Assembly (NCBI RefSeq): GCF_000150955.2
Contig: NC_011674.1
Coordinates: forward strand, 372,001 to 436,000
Length of the DNA stretch: 64,000 nucleotides
Reading direction: 5' to 3'
Source of the DNA: Phaeodactylum tricornutum CCAP 1055/1
Taxonomy: Eukaryota > Bacillariophyta > Bacillariophyceae > Surirellales > Neidiaceae
Part shown: positions 33,830 to 43,271 of the stretch, in pieces
How positions within the stretch are numbered: the first letter of the stretch is position 1
How the letters are laid out: every line of letters starts with the position of its first letter
Made by a program: the position numbers and the translations under genes
Notes under the pieces: model-generated
Told to the model about the DNA's origin: nothing
The model's database searches: none
The model's input: the letters and a program-made list of their open reading frames with translations, nothing else

Positions 33830-35370
33830 GGAAACCATTGAGACATCGAGTTGGACGGATATGCGAATACCTGCCCCCACTCTTTCACGGTACGGTCGGC
33901 ATCGTCGATTAGATGCCCATACTGATTCAATTTTTGTCGTCGTTTGCTTTCGCGGCGCTCCATGTAAATATAAGTATGCATCCACCCGGATACTACAACG
34001 GCAAATAATGGTCCCATTAAAAACAATGCCGCCACGTTGTTCTGGTTGGCCACCGTCCAAAACAATCGTATCGATGATAGAGCGTAAAAGCCCATGACAA
34101 TCAATCCCAAGCCCACCCGTTTTTCGCATAGCAGCACTCGATACCACTCGTCCCCCAATGCTTGTTGCACTAGCAGTTGCCGCATGATCTTGTGCATAAT
34201 TTGGCGATTGTGATTCATTTCACTGGAGACCACCAACATCTGTAGGATTGTGAGCGGTTCCCAGGTTGCTGGGAAGAGCATGGGATCCGTTTGGAAGGGT
34301 TTAGTAGGAGGCTGCACCGTCCTTCGTTGACGAGCAACGTCTCGAATCCACTGTTCGGGATCTCTCAACCACTGCAACAGTTGCCTGGGATGCTTAAGTA
34401 TCTTTTGAAGACCGGGTGGCGTTCTAGATGGTCGTCTTTTCGCCAACTGTGGTTCCAGTTGCAATCGCAACGGACCACCCCACACAGCCATGGCCGCGCC
34501 GAAAGCATGTCCGGTTCCAATTACGGCAATGATCCACAACAAACCACACCACGAATGGCATCCTCCATTGGTCATATAACACGGCGCGTGGGATAATCCC
34601 ACCATCGATTCCATGACGTTACCCAGTAGGAACAAAATGAGAATTTGGGAAACCGCCCGCGCTAGCGAACGCAGCGCCGCCGGCATTTCGTAGTATCGCC
34701 AAAATTCGTCTTCAATGCGCTCGACAGTGGTGCGCAAGTACCTTCCACGATACCAATCCTGCCCATGAGTGAGCATGGCGTACAATCCTCTTCTAGCGAC
34801 AATCATGGGTGCTAAAAAGCGAAGCGTTCCCAACAACGCCGCTCCCAAAGCCATGGAACCAGCAAACGCTATTCGAAGCAACCGAAGGGCCGATAGGGGA
34901 TCCAACGTCATCGACATAGAATTTAGAGAGGATTCCTTCGTGCTATTAGTCGGTGTTACGTATACGTCGACTTCGCCTTCACGTGGCATCCAAGACAACG
35001 TGCTCCCTCGTTGCCGGAGTCCTCGGCTGTCGTCGTACGATGATGTCACCCACGACGGAATTTCGAGCTCGTTGATAACTTCGGCGTTTAGCTTCTTTCG
35101 CCGCGAGGTCGCTTTTTGTTCTGAACTGCTACTTGATAGATTAGCCTTCGATAAATCGTTTGACTCCGGAGATGGTTCCATCCCATCTGTTGGAATGGTG
35201 AACTCCGAGGCTAGACTTCTCTGCTTCCGACTTTGAGCATTTCTTGACGAGACTAAACCCCGCTTTTGGTAGTAGCTTCTACTACTAGCGATTCCCGTAG
35301 GTTGGTTGATAGCAGCAATTTTACAAACATGCAGCAGCAAAAGAGGCCATAGAATCGTGTATTGCTTCAT
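33811..35370 (-). CDS. Unknown multi-span membrane protein with signal peptide
   Basis: A 519-residue single-exon protein. A signal peptide (MKQYTILWPLLLLHVCKIA) is followed by about 130 Ser/Lys-rich residues of low complexity. Then come membrane segments at about residues 160-190 (IAFAGSMALGAALLGTLRFL), 235-255 (AVSQILILFLLGNVMESMVG), 275-295 (GLLWIIAVIGTGHAFGAAMA) and two near 430-480 (VGLGLIVMGFYALSSIRLF; ALFLMGPLFAVVVSGWMHTY). A CYMTNGGCHSWC patch could be disulfide-bonded. I do not recognise the family. It may be secretory-pathway or plastid located. The stop codon region overlaps the PhoD-like gene by 19 bp, tail to tail. Confidence 0.75.
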   Translation of the reverse strand: MKQYTILWPLLLLHVCKIAAINQPTGIASSRSYYQKRGLVSSRNAQSRKQRSLASEFTIPTDGMEPSPESNDLSKANLSSSSSEQKATSRRKKLNAEVINELEIPSWVTSSYDDSRGLRQRGSTLSWMPREGEVDVYVTPTNSTKESSLNSMSMTLDPLSALRLLRIAFAGSMALGAALLGTLRFLAPMIVARRGLYAMLTHGQDWYRGRYLRTTVERIEDEFWRYYEMPAALRSLARAVSQILILFLLGNVMESMVGLSHAPCYMTNGGCHSWCGLLWIIAVIGTGHAFGAAMAVWGGPLRLQLEPQLAKRRPSRTPPGLQKILKHPRQLLQWLRDPEQWIRDVARQRRTVQPPTKPFQTDPMLFPATWEPLTILQMLVVSSEMNHNRQIMHKIMRQLLVQQALGDEWYRVLLCEKRVGLGLIVMGFYALSSIRLFWTVANQNNVAALFLMGPLFAVVVSGWMHTYIYMERRESKRRQKLNQYGHLIDDADRTVKEWGQVFAYPSNSMSQWFPQSILS

Positions 35371-35738
35371 CGTGCAATGTGAGACTCACTCTGATTTTTT
35401 GGTATTCACAGTCCAAAGTGGGAGGCCCTCATGATTGTCGGCAGCGTCGGATGGTAGATGGGAAGACGCATCGCCAAATCTGGAAAGTTGACTGTGAATG
35501 ACATAGGAAACGGGATCCCCGAAAAAGGTAACAACGCCAGAAAAACGTCTGACCGTACTTCTCTCGTCCATCTTGGCGCGGACAAGGATGGCGTGTGGCA
35601 CTACCTCGTAGTACGTATTCTACGCTATTTCGGGAACGAGACAGTTTGCGAAAGAAAACTCCTCGAAACTCTCCAAGCCTTGCCCTCTCACAATCGCAAT
35701 CGCAGCGTACAATCGTCAATTTCAACCAACAAAACAAC
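35371..35738. promoter_or_regulatory. Divergent promoter region before histone H2A
   Basis: Lies between the leftward membrane-protein gene and the rightward H2A gene. It has a TGACTGTGA site at 35489-35497 and a related TTCACAGTCC at 35405-35414. The H2A reading frame is open upstream to 35595, but the histone start is unambiguous. Confidence 0.55.
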
Positions 35739-36119
35739 ATGTCTGGAAAAGGAAAAGGAAAGGGCGGCCGTGGTGATAAGAAATCCACCACTGCCTCCGC
35801 CAAGGCTGGTCTTCAATTCCCCGTCGGTCGTATCGGACGTTACCTCCGTCAGGGCAAGTACGCCACTCGTATGGGAGCCGGCGCTCCTGTCTACCTCGCG
35901 GCTGTGCTCGAGTACCTTTGCGCCGAGATTCTCGAACTTGCCGGCAACGCCGCCCGTGACAACAAGAAGAGCCGTATCGTTCCCCGTCACATCACTCTTG
36001 CCGTCAAGAATGACGAGGAGTTGAACAAGCTACTTGGAGGTGTCACCATTGCTGCCGGTGGTGTCTTGCCCAACATTCACGCTATTCTTCTTCCCAAGAA
36101 GAGCGGACCTACCAAATAA
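35739..36119 (+). CDS. H2A: Histone H2A (copy 1)
   Basis: A 126-residue canonical H2A: basic N-terminus [15 protein letters not shown], the H2A signature [15 protein letters not shown] at residues about 23-37, then [12 protein letters not shown] and the docking region ending [10 protein letters not shown]. There is no C-terminal SQ motif, so it is not H2A.X, and it lacks H2A.Z features. It packages DNA in the nucleosome with H2B. Intronless, as for replication-dependent histones. The protein is identical to copy 2 at 59497-59877, and the two also share about 100 bp of 3' flank but not the 5' flank. A 16-nt stem-loop lies 64 bases past the stop. The ATG at 35739 is fixed by homology. Confidence 0.98.
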   Translation: MSGKGKGKGGRGDKKSTTASAKAGLQFPVGRIGRYLRQGKYATRMGAGAPVYLAAVLEYLCAEILELAGNAARDNKKSRIVPRHITLAVKNDEELNKLLGGVTIAAGGVLPNIHAILLPKKSGPTK

Positions 36120-36773
36120 ACAATTTAAGCCGCCTTACAGCGCAAGTCGACTGCATTTGTTGGTCGACATTCAAAACAAACCGGATTTTATCAAATCCAC
36201 CCATACGTCAAAGAAGCTCGCAACCAGCACACCTTCTCTCGCTACATTTCAGCCCATCAAAACCGTTATTTTGAGTAAGGACACTCATCACTCGTCCGTG
36301 TGTAAACATTTTTCAAAAACTCGTGCGGGATACACCCTCTGTTAGTGTGCCGGCAGCAATTTACCTTTCCAATAGCTTGCTTTCGTATGTGGCACTCGTT
36401 TTGATCGGACCAACAACATCTTCCAGACAAAACGGCAACTGAAAGAGCACTACCGCCACTTGATAACCTCTACTGGTACTATACTTTTCAATCCCGGATT
36501 GATATTTTGCACTTTTCCCTTTCTCTTGTATTGCCGACGGCACGGTTGGATGAATCCTGCAAATAAACGATGTTGTATTCGTCCCGACCGGCCTGATCTA
36601 GAAGGTAATCATCATATGAGAGTTCAACCCTCCCGACCGCTGTTTGTCAATTGCGGTCGCTACAGTCGCCTTACTATTTCACGCAACAATTTTGGAAGAC
36701 GACATCTTTTGCATTCCGCATGCATGACAGCCACCATATCTCACATCAATTGTCCGATTTTGCATCTTCGACG
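36120..36773. other. H2A 3' flank and intergenic region
   Basis: The first 100 bases are shared with the second H2A gene and include the histone stem-loop. The rest shows no gene. The frame of the histidine phosphatase is open back to 36651 and may add N-terminal residues. Confidence 0.6.
36183..36198 (+). promoter_or_regulatory. Histone mRNA 3' stem-loop of H2A copy 1
   Basis: GGATTTTATCAAATCC forms a 6-bp stem with a 4-base loop, preceded by AAACC and followed by ACCCA. Size, GG/CC stem ends, loop length and the ACCCA flank match the stem-loop that replaces the poly(A) tail on replication-dependent histone mRNAs and binds SLBP. It lies 64 bases past the stop. Confidence 0.8.
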
Positions 36774-37496
36774 ATGAAAGGCAACGAAATCAAAGCCTTT
36801 CACATGTTCCCCGTCGATTCACTTGACCCGCAATTGTTGAATTACAAGAAAACGAAGGTTGTTCATTTTCTTCGACATGCGGAGGGAACACACAATGTGA
36901 ACAAGGCGTACAGCAATCCCATCAACTTCGATGCACGTTTAACTGCAAAGGGACAAATTCAATGTCAGCAGCTGTCAGCATCAATAAAAGACAGCTTTCC
37001 TGCCTTGATGGAAAGCGAGCTAATAGTGACATCACCACTAACACGTTGCGTGCAGACAGCGTTGCTTTCGCTAGAACCGATTTTCAAGTATCAGCCCACC
37101 GTGCCGTTCGTCGCCCATGAATCCTTGCGAGAAACTGTCAATTACTGCTGTGATAAAAGACGCACCATCTCGGAAATCTCTGGCGACTTTCCTACGGTGG
37201 ACTTTTCTCACATCAAACATGATCACGATGAGACTTGGGATACTTACGAGAGCCGATTAGGCTGTCACGAAACGTATAAAGTCCATCGCGAGTCAGCCGA
37301 GCTTTACAAGGTCGCCGAAAGAGGTCGAGAATTCTTTCAATGGCTTTCCGAACGACCGGAAAAGAAGATTATTGTGTGCAGTCACTCTGCCTTCTTTCGT
37401 TGCGTCTGGAATTGGGGACTGGACAAGGAGGTGCCTTATCAACCAAAGCAAAGTTTGGACGATCGCGATATAGGCACAAAAACGTTCCTGTTGTAG
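36774..37496 (+). CDS. Histidine phosphatase (phosphoglycerate-mutase-like)
   Basis: From MKGNEIKAF the product is 240 residues. The catalytic RHG-type motif is HFLRHAEGTHNVN near residue 29, with TSPLTRCVQTAL (second Arg) near 85, ESLRETVNYCCDKRR near 115 and the second catalytic His in IVCSHSAFFRCVW near 205. Motif order agrees with branch-1 histidine phosphatases of the plant and fungal phosphoglycerate-mutase-like group, which act on small phosphorylated molecules. The substrate cannot be told. Starts at 36651 or 36723 would add up to 41 residues. The ending is doubtful: another frame continues with VVEYYGDVEFSKFHRRDY and NCELRSTLVAF to 37588, which looks like the true family C-terminus, so a short intron or a frame shift near 37440-37490 is likely. 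Confidence 0.85.
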   Translation: MKGNEIKAFHMFPVDSLDPQLLNYKKTKVVHFLRHAEGTHNVNKAYSNPINFDARLTAKGQIQCQQLSASIKDSFPALMESELIVTSPLTRCVQTALLSLEPIFKYQPTVPFVAHESLRETVNYCCDKRRTISEISGDFPTVDFSHIKHDHDETWDTYESRLGCHETYKVHRESAELYKVAERGREFFQWLSERPEKKIIVCSHSAFFRCVWNWGLDKEVPYQPKQSLDDRDIGTKTFLL

Positions 37497-38270
37497 AGTA
37501 TTATGGCGACGTCGAGTTTTCAAAGTTTCACCGTCGAGACTACAAAAACTGTGAGCTGCGCTCGACTCTTGTAGCTTTTCCTGAATAGGATTCAGGTAGC
37601 ATATTCACCTAAAAATACTGTTGAAAATTGCGGAGCAAACGCGCATTGCATAGATGTGAATGCTTGGGCTTTCATACTTTACATGTCACACTTTTGGACT
37701 GGTGCAGGTTCTTCCCCTGCCTAATTTTGGGTCTCTCAGTTTCCTTGAAGTCTTCTAGCAATACATGCAAATTGTCAGATACGCTTTTCCTTCGGACAGA
37801 ATTGGTTTTGTTTTGATCGGCTTTGCATCGTAGAACTGGGAGCAAGTAAAGCCTTACTCTACTACTAAAGTTCGAAGTGCAAAGGCAGGCTTACTGCTAT
37901 CTCTCTGGAACTTTTTTAGTCAATTACATTATTCCACTGATAAAGAAACTGACATATTTTGACAGTCAAATCGGGTAAAACACCGTACACCATACAGACG
38001 CTTACGATCTGATTCACGACATAGATGATGTTTTTTTCTCCGACAAATTAGGGCCAACAAACATAAACGACGTACTCGACCTGCCTTCTTACTCACAGTC
38101 AGCGCAGGACCACGAACGCAACCGTGTCGTTTTCTGTACACAAAGCCTCCAACTGTCCTCGCTGAGCCTGGGTATACATTGATAGTCAACTTCTGCTGAT
38201 ACCATTACATCTCATTTTGGACGACCCAGAGGATAAAAACTAGCATCGCGTTTGTTTCTACTATCTGAAC
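37497..38270. other. Intergenic region
   Basis: The first 90 bases probably encode the real C-terminus of the histidine phosphatase. The rest shows no gene. A TCACAGTCA site lies at 38093-38101, about 170 bp before the next start codon. Confidence 0.55.
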
Positions 38271-38954
38271 ATGGAATATGAAGGAGGCTCGAGGAAATCC
38301 TTACGAGGATCAATGACGTCGAAGCTTCGAATAGTTGGCTTGGCATTCTTCTTTATGAAACAGACGTCGGGCTTCGTAATACTGCAACCACCAGCCACCT
38401 TCGCGCGAATCTCGTCAGTACAGCTTTTCTCCGTCCCGAATGCACAAGAAATGAAAGCGGGAGAGATTCGCAGCGAATTAGAAAGCTACGGTATAAGCAC
38501 CAAGAGTTTTCTCGAAAAGAAAGAATTAATCAAAGCATTGGAAACGGCCAGAAAGCAGAGAAACATTCCTTACAACGATGTGAACGGGAGTGGTAATAAG
38601 GATAGAACAGGATGGGGCAGCCGTAAAACGAAAGTCGGCAAAAAAGACGAAGGTAAAAACAACGGCATCCCGTCCCGTGAAGAGCGACTAGCGACAGAAA
38701 TGGAAAATGCCAAAACTATGAAGGTCGGAGACCTGAAAAAAGAGCTTCAAAATCTGGGGGTATCTACACGATCATTCTTTGAAAAGACCGAATTTGTCAA
38801 GGCCTATGCGGAAGCAATTGTAGACGGGGCAGAAAAGGCAGCTGGTAAAAAAAAGGAAGCGTATGATGCATCGTATAGAGATGTGTCGATGCAGAAGATG
38901 GACAGCAAAAATCCGCGGCTGCTCCAAGGTACCATTATTGATGTGCAGCTATAA
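38271..38954 (+). CDS. Secretory or plastid protein with two SAP-like motifs
   Basis: A 227-residue protein. A hydrophobic segment (IVGLAFFFMKQTSGFVIL) within the first 40 residues looks like a signal or signal-transit sequence; the SGFV point resembles a diatom plastid cleavage site. Two homologous helix-extended-loop-helix motifs follow: MKAGEIRSELESYGISTKSF with LEKKELIKAL near residues 60-93, and MKVGDLKKELQNLGVSTRSF with FEKTEFVKAY near 145-180. These resemble SAP or MANF/ARMET C-terminal motifs. The linker is Lys-rich. SAP motifs often bind nucleic acids or chaperones, but in a targeted protein the role is unknown. An internal ATG at codon 15 (MTSKLRIVG) may be the true start, giving a more typical signal peptide. 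Confidence 0.7.
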   Translation: MEYEGGSRKSLRGSMTSKLRIVGLAFFFMKQTSGFVILQPPATFARISSVQLFSVPNAQEMKAGEIRSELESYGISTKSFLEKKELIKALETARKQRNIPYNDVNGSGNKDRTGWGSRKTKVGKKDEGKNNGIPSREERLATEMENAKTMKVGDLKKELQNLGVSTRSFFEKTEFVKAYAEAIVDGAEKAAGKKKEAYDASYRDVSMQKMDSKNPRLLQGTIIDVQL

Positions 38955-39110
38955 TCCTAGACAGGTGAGACTTCGGCAGGCTCCTTCGAACTCAGAATTC
39001 AACATGATACTAGTCACAGTAGTTGGAGTCTTTTGCATGACCGCGTCACCTGTTTATGGGGTGTGTTTTAGAAAATGATTTTGCACGTTTACGAACCCTC
39101 TTCCGAATGC

Positions 39111-40154
39111 TCAGTCGACCTCAACTTGGAATTTACCCATATCAGGGGGCCTACCACAGCGCACATCGTCAATGGCGTCCACAACAGCTTTGCACATCAG
39201 GTTGTAGCTGTAATAAGTGTAACCTCCAACGTGAGGTGTAAACAACACATTAGCATGGCGGCTCAAATCGTCGTCTGGGTCCCAAGGTTCTGACGGTTTC
39301 ACAGGATGTCCAACTCCAACGTCCGAAGCGTAACCGCCTACTCGACCTGAATTCAAAGCCCGCCAAACCGCACTATGCTCCACACGTGGGCCTCTCCCAA
39401 TATTCACCACAAGCGAGCCTTGACGAGGTAAGAGTGAAAGGGTTTCCTCGTTCAGCATATGGAAAGTTTCGGTAGTAAGGGGACACGCGAGAATGAGGAG
39501 ATCGGTTGTGGGCAGGCATTCCCCTAGGGATCTTGCCTTGTGAATGCCTCTCTCCGGTTCCACTGTCCAATGTTTTCGTACAACTGTCACCTTTGCTCCC
39601 ATAGCATTCAGATACTCGCAGATCTTTGAACCAACAGCTCCGTAGCCCACGACAGTGACATTCTTTTGAAAAAGCGACTTTGGAATCGGCAACCCCCCGA
39701 GAATGCGTCCTTGGAACCTCTGAGGTAAGTCCTGAAACGCTCTCCGCAGCAAACTCAGCGAAAGAAAAATAGCATGCTCTGCCGTCGCTTCCGCGTTCCC
39801 CGTCCCGGCCGCGGGTATGTTGGACACGGCGATACCGTGCTTCGTCGCAGAGTCCACGTCCACTCCTTCCAAACCTACCCCGTACTGCATTATCAGGCGC
39901 ATCCGCGACGCCCGTTCGATAAAATCGGCACGGAACGATTGCATAAACGGGACCGCCACATCCACCGTGGGTGCCAGTTCCCACAGTTGCGCATCGGTGG
40001 GGGCGTGCACGAGTTCGACGCACTGTTCCAGACCCCGCTCCCGCACCAAGGCCTGCGTGTACGACAGACCGGCTTGGAAATGTGGTCCCGCGTATACGAC
40101 GCGACAAGGCCGAGTCAAGCGAGCATGAAAGCGCCAAAATACCCGGGTTGCCAT
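39111..40154 (-). CDS. D-2-hydroxyacid dehydrogenase (phosphoglycerate-dehydrogenase-like)
   Basis: From MATRVFWRFHAR the product is 347 residues. The N-terminal substrate domain is followed by the NAD-binding fold with VTVVGYGAVGSKICEYL. Family marks include CPLTTETFHMLNEETL, VVNIGRGPRVEHSAVWRAL carrying the catalytic Arg, and FTPHVGGYTYYS with the catalytic His. The usual DVFxxEP segment reads ASDVGVGHPVKPSEPWDP. The enzymes interconvert 2-oxo and D-2-hydroxy acids with NAD(P)H; which acid cannot be told. The first 12 residues (Arg-rich, aromatic) could be a mitochondrial presequence. The frame is open to 40376 and an earlier ATG is possible but gives a less typical N-terminus. Confidence 0.88.
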   Translation of the reverse strand: MATRVFWRFHARLTRPCRVVYAGPHFQAGLSYTQALVRERGLEQCVELVHAPTDAQLWELAPTVDVAVPFMQSFRADFIERASRMRLIMQYGVGLEGVDVDSATKHGIAVSNIPAAGTGNAEATAEHAIFLSLSLLRRAFQDLPQRFQGRILGGLPIPKSLFQKNVTVVGYGAVGSKICEYLNAMGAKVTVVRKHWTVEPERGIHKARSLGECLPTTDLLILACPLTTETFHMLNEETLSLLPRQGSLVVNIGRGPRVEHSAVWRALNSGRVGGYASDVGVGHPVKPSEPWDPDDDLSRHANVLFTPHVGGYTYYSYNLMCKAVVDAIDDVRCGRPPDMGKFQVEVD

Positions 40155-40625
40155 GGTAGAGCTGGTCCCATTGGAGGCCGTGTTCGCTTCTATGAACCGC
40201 CGGCGGCCCTGTGATTCACGAATCTCTATTGTGATGGGTCCTGGCGTGGAACAAAAATGAAAGTATCTGTACATTAGGTTTCCGAAATCCATCCGTTGAG
40301 GCCCAGAACCCTGGACAATGAGACAAAGATATTTAATGAAGAGAGAATATCCGAACGGACAGGCAGATGCAGGCACGACTTGGCTTCGCCGAAGTGCAAA
40401 GCGAGGAAACGAATATCACGACAGATCCTACTCTAGCACTTTACTGTTAGTTGCTAGACTGCAGCTCTGTGAGAGCGATGAGCGCTGAAGAATATACTCG
40501 CAACACCCACTTCTTTTTATTTACCCGAACATAGATAGCCTTGTCCAGTCGTAGACACAAAAAGCAACCAACCGACCCGTTGCGAAGAATAGCCCCAACG
40601 CCATTCACACTGTACTCTGTTCACG
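40155..40625. promoter_or_regulatory. Divergent intergenic region
   Basis: Shared upstream region of the dehydrogenase (leftward) and VPS28 (rightward). Contains CTTTACTGTTAGTTGC near 40439. No further gene is seen. Confidence 0.5.
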
Positions 40626-41246
40626 ATGGACACCGAAATGCGGATTGATCTCTACCAAACATCACGGGAGCGCGATGCCTACGACGAACAGGCTAACCTG
40701 TACTCCATCATCCTCGCGACGGAACACTTGGAACGCGCGTACGCCCGGGACGCCGTCACGCAAAAGGAGTACAGTCACGAGTGCAAAAAGCTTCTTTCCC
40801 AATTCCGCTTGGCCGAACGCGCCGTGTCGTCCGAAATGAACACGGAAACGTTCATGACGTTGTATCAGATGGACTGTCCGCGAGCGAAAGAGCGACTGTT
40901 GATTCAGGGCGTTCCGGAACCCATGAAGGGTGGGTCTGACGAAGCGAGTCACGCGGTTACTGTAGCCGAGACAGTGCAGCACTTTATAACGACCATGGAT
41001 GCCGTCAAATTGGAACAACGGGCTGTTGATGAGCTCCAACCGTTGTTGTCGGATCTGTTGGATGCCTTGACTCGAGTCCCAGATACGCCTAACGATTTTG
41101 AACCAAACCATAGGATACAAAAATGGTTACAAAAGTTGAATGGAATGCGGGCCGTAGACGAGATTGATGAAGATGACTCTCGACAACTCTATCACGATCT
41201 GGACGCGGCGTATACCGAATTCACCAGATACCTCAAGAGATCGTAG
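40626..41246 (+). CDS. VPS28: VPS28, ESCRT-I subunit
   Basis: A 206-residue single-exon protein. The N-terminal core domain (residues about 10-105) has ATEHLERAYARDAVTQKEYS and CKKLLSQFR, then FMTLYQMDCPRAKERLL, as in VPS28 of animals, plants and yeast. The C-terminal four-helix domain (from about 125) has FITTMDAVKLEQRAVDELQP and ends DLDAAYTEFTRYLK. ESCRT-I sorts ubiquitinated cargo into multivesicular endosomes, and the C-terminal domain recruits ESCRT-II. Length is typical (about 210). It converges on the BASS transporter gene with 322 bp between stops. Confidence 0.96.
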   Translation: MDTEMRIDLYQTSRERDAYDEQANLYSIILATEHLERAYARDAVTQKEYSHECKKLLSQFRLAERAVSSEMNTETFMTLYQMDCPRAKERLLIQGVPEPMKGGSDEASHAVTVAETVQHFITTMDAVKLEQRAVDELQPLLSDLLDALTRVPDTPNDFEPNHRIQKWLQKLNGMRAVDEIDEDDSRQLYHDLDAAYTEFTRYLKRS

Positions 41247-41568
41247 TTACAAACCTTTCACGCACTAGGACCCTGCGGTACCATGTTGCCCCGCCAGCTT
41301 GGGACAGATTTTCTTGTACATGCAAAGGAACGTCTGCTCCTAATTTCTCGTACGATACTGCAAAACAAATAGGAGTCCTCCGACTTTGAAAAGGACGAAG
41401 CCTGCGCAAGTAGTTCACAAACATTCAGCACTATCGCAAATCTATCGCCAGCCACACGAGCAAAAAAAAAACCATTTTAAAAAAGCCTAGCCACAGTTTT
41501 GTTTACGTATACGTTTGTGCGCGTCTTTCGTGAACGACACACGGTCCAATATCCCCGTCATCGAGAAA
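41247..41568. other. 3' intergenic between VPS28 and BASS genes
   Basis: Contains an A9 tract near 41462 and no gene. Terminators of both genes are expected here. Confidence 0.6.
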
Positions 41569-43271
41569 CTACGCTTCCGTCACCGAGGGTGTCGGTGTCG
41601 CGTCGTCATCCTTCTTTTGCAGACCAACCGACTGTAGGAATTTTCCAAACGCTCGCTTGGGACTAAAGGGCGGGTACTTGTCCACCAAGGAACGGTCGAA
41701 CTTGCCGGTGGTTTCCACCGGGATGTACCGCCATACGACGGCCAACAAGGAACCGATCAAGGCCATCCACACGACGGAGACGGCCGAAGGCACACGGGCC
41801 GCGTAGTCACCAAAGTGCAGCTTGGCCAAGAGGAAACCAAAGGCGGAGCTCTTCATGGAGGTTTCAATCGCCATGGTGCGGGCGGACGTCTCGCCAAATC
41901 CGGTCAAACGGGGCAAAATGTAGCCGACGAGTCCTCCCAAAAGATGAATCAACATTATGGGGATCTGTAAACGCAATCCGGCGTTCAGGATGGGTTCGGC
42001 AACTTGAGCGACCGCACTGGCAACCAGTAAACAGGTCGAGACGACCCCAACAACGGGGGCGAACGGAAGGATTTTCTCGACAAACCGGGGGAAGAATTTG
42101 TTGGTGGTCATACCAATCACAATCGGAGCTAGCACGACCTGCAAACGTAGCGACAACAACACTAATGTGTGAGCTCTGCTCTCCAGGAACCTCCATCGAC
42201 GAACGGTGCAACGAGTGGGTGGTGTACTGCAACTACGCGTTACTAGGCGGACAGCGATGAACGTACCTGAATGGTGGATTTGGCGATCCCAGCGGCGTCG
42301 ACGGGTACGACGGCCCCCAGGAGGCTCTTGCACAAGAGCGGGGTCATGACGATGGCGCCCAAGGTGGTAGCGGTGGTCATGAGGACCGACAAGGCGACGT
42401 TACCCCGGGCAATGTAGGTACACAAGTTGGAAGCTTGTCCACCGTTGATGGACCCGACCAACACCATACCGGCAATCAAGGCGGGTTCCAAGGCGAAAGC
42501 CTTACCGAGTCCCAGAGCCAGCATTGGCATCATTCCGTAACAGAGAGCAAACTGCATGAGCGTGGCGTTGGGACGGGCGGCTACCTTTTTGAAATCGTTG
42601 GGGGTGAGCGTGATGCCCATGGAGAGCATGAGTGCGGCCAGACCCGCCGTAAAGTATTCGGTGGTAAACCAGGCGAAAGAGGACGGGCTTTTGAGGGCGA
42701 GACCGGTGAAAAGGACGGTCCAGAGGGGAAAGAGCGTCGTGGCGACGTTGGCCGTCTTTTCGTAGCCTTCAAAGAGTTTCTGACCGAAGGATTTTCCGGC
42801 TGCCTCACCGTTAGCGGCTTGGAGAGACTGTACCAAGAAGAGGATATAGGAAGAAAGACCGTGAGGATCGCTGCTTTGTGGTGAAACCGGAATCCTCTCT
42901 CGCGCTCGGTTGGTATTGTATCGATGTGTGCGGTATCGTTGTCGATTGGTACGTACCGTTGCGGAAAGAGCAGTGGACGTCGTCGTCGTAGAAATCGTGG
43001 GAGCAATCATTGGCATCCGGGAGAAGGACACGACAGCCCGGGGTGTGACCTGTTTTTGAAAAAGCGTAGCAAACGAAAAAAGATACGAAATTGTATACGT
43101 GTGAGAGTATGGAAACGACTACCTTACACCCCGTGCGAGGACTTTTCATCGCTTGAACGACGATAACAATGGTCACTGACGTACCCCAGCCGTGCGCAAT
43201 GCCGGAGCAAACGCGGTAGTGGTCGACAGGACTGCACATAGTCCGAAGCATGCCACTTGCGTAATCTTCAT
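41569..43271 (-). CDS. Plastid-targeted BASS/SBF-family transporter
   Basis: Four exons, 43271-43185, 43049-42957, 42827-42267 and 42138-41569, with introns of 135, 129 and 128 bp, all GT-AG and all phase 0. The product is 436 residues. Exon 1 is exactly a signal peptide ending TTTAFAPALRTAG, a diatom plastid mark. Exon 2 is a Thr/Ser/Arg-rich transit region. Exons 3 and 4 hold about nine membrane spans, with the family phrases LMLSMGITLTPNDFKKV, MVLVGSINGGQASNL and TMAIETSMKSSAFGFLLA. BASS proteins are sodium-coupled; plant plastid members move pyruvate and other organic anions. The substrate here is unknown. An envelope location is inferred. Exon 1 is missed unless the first intron is recognised. 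Confidence 0.92.
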
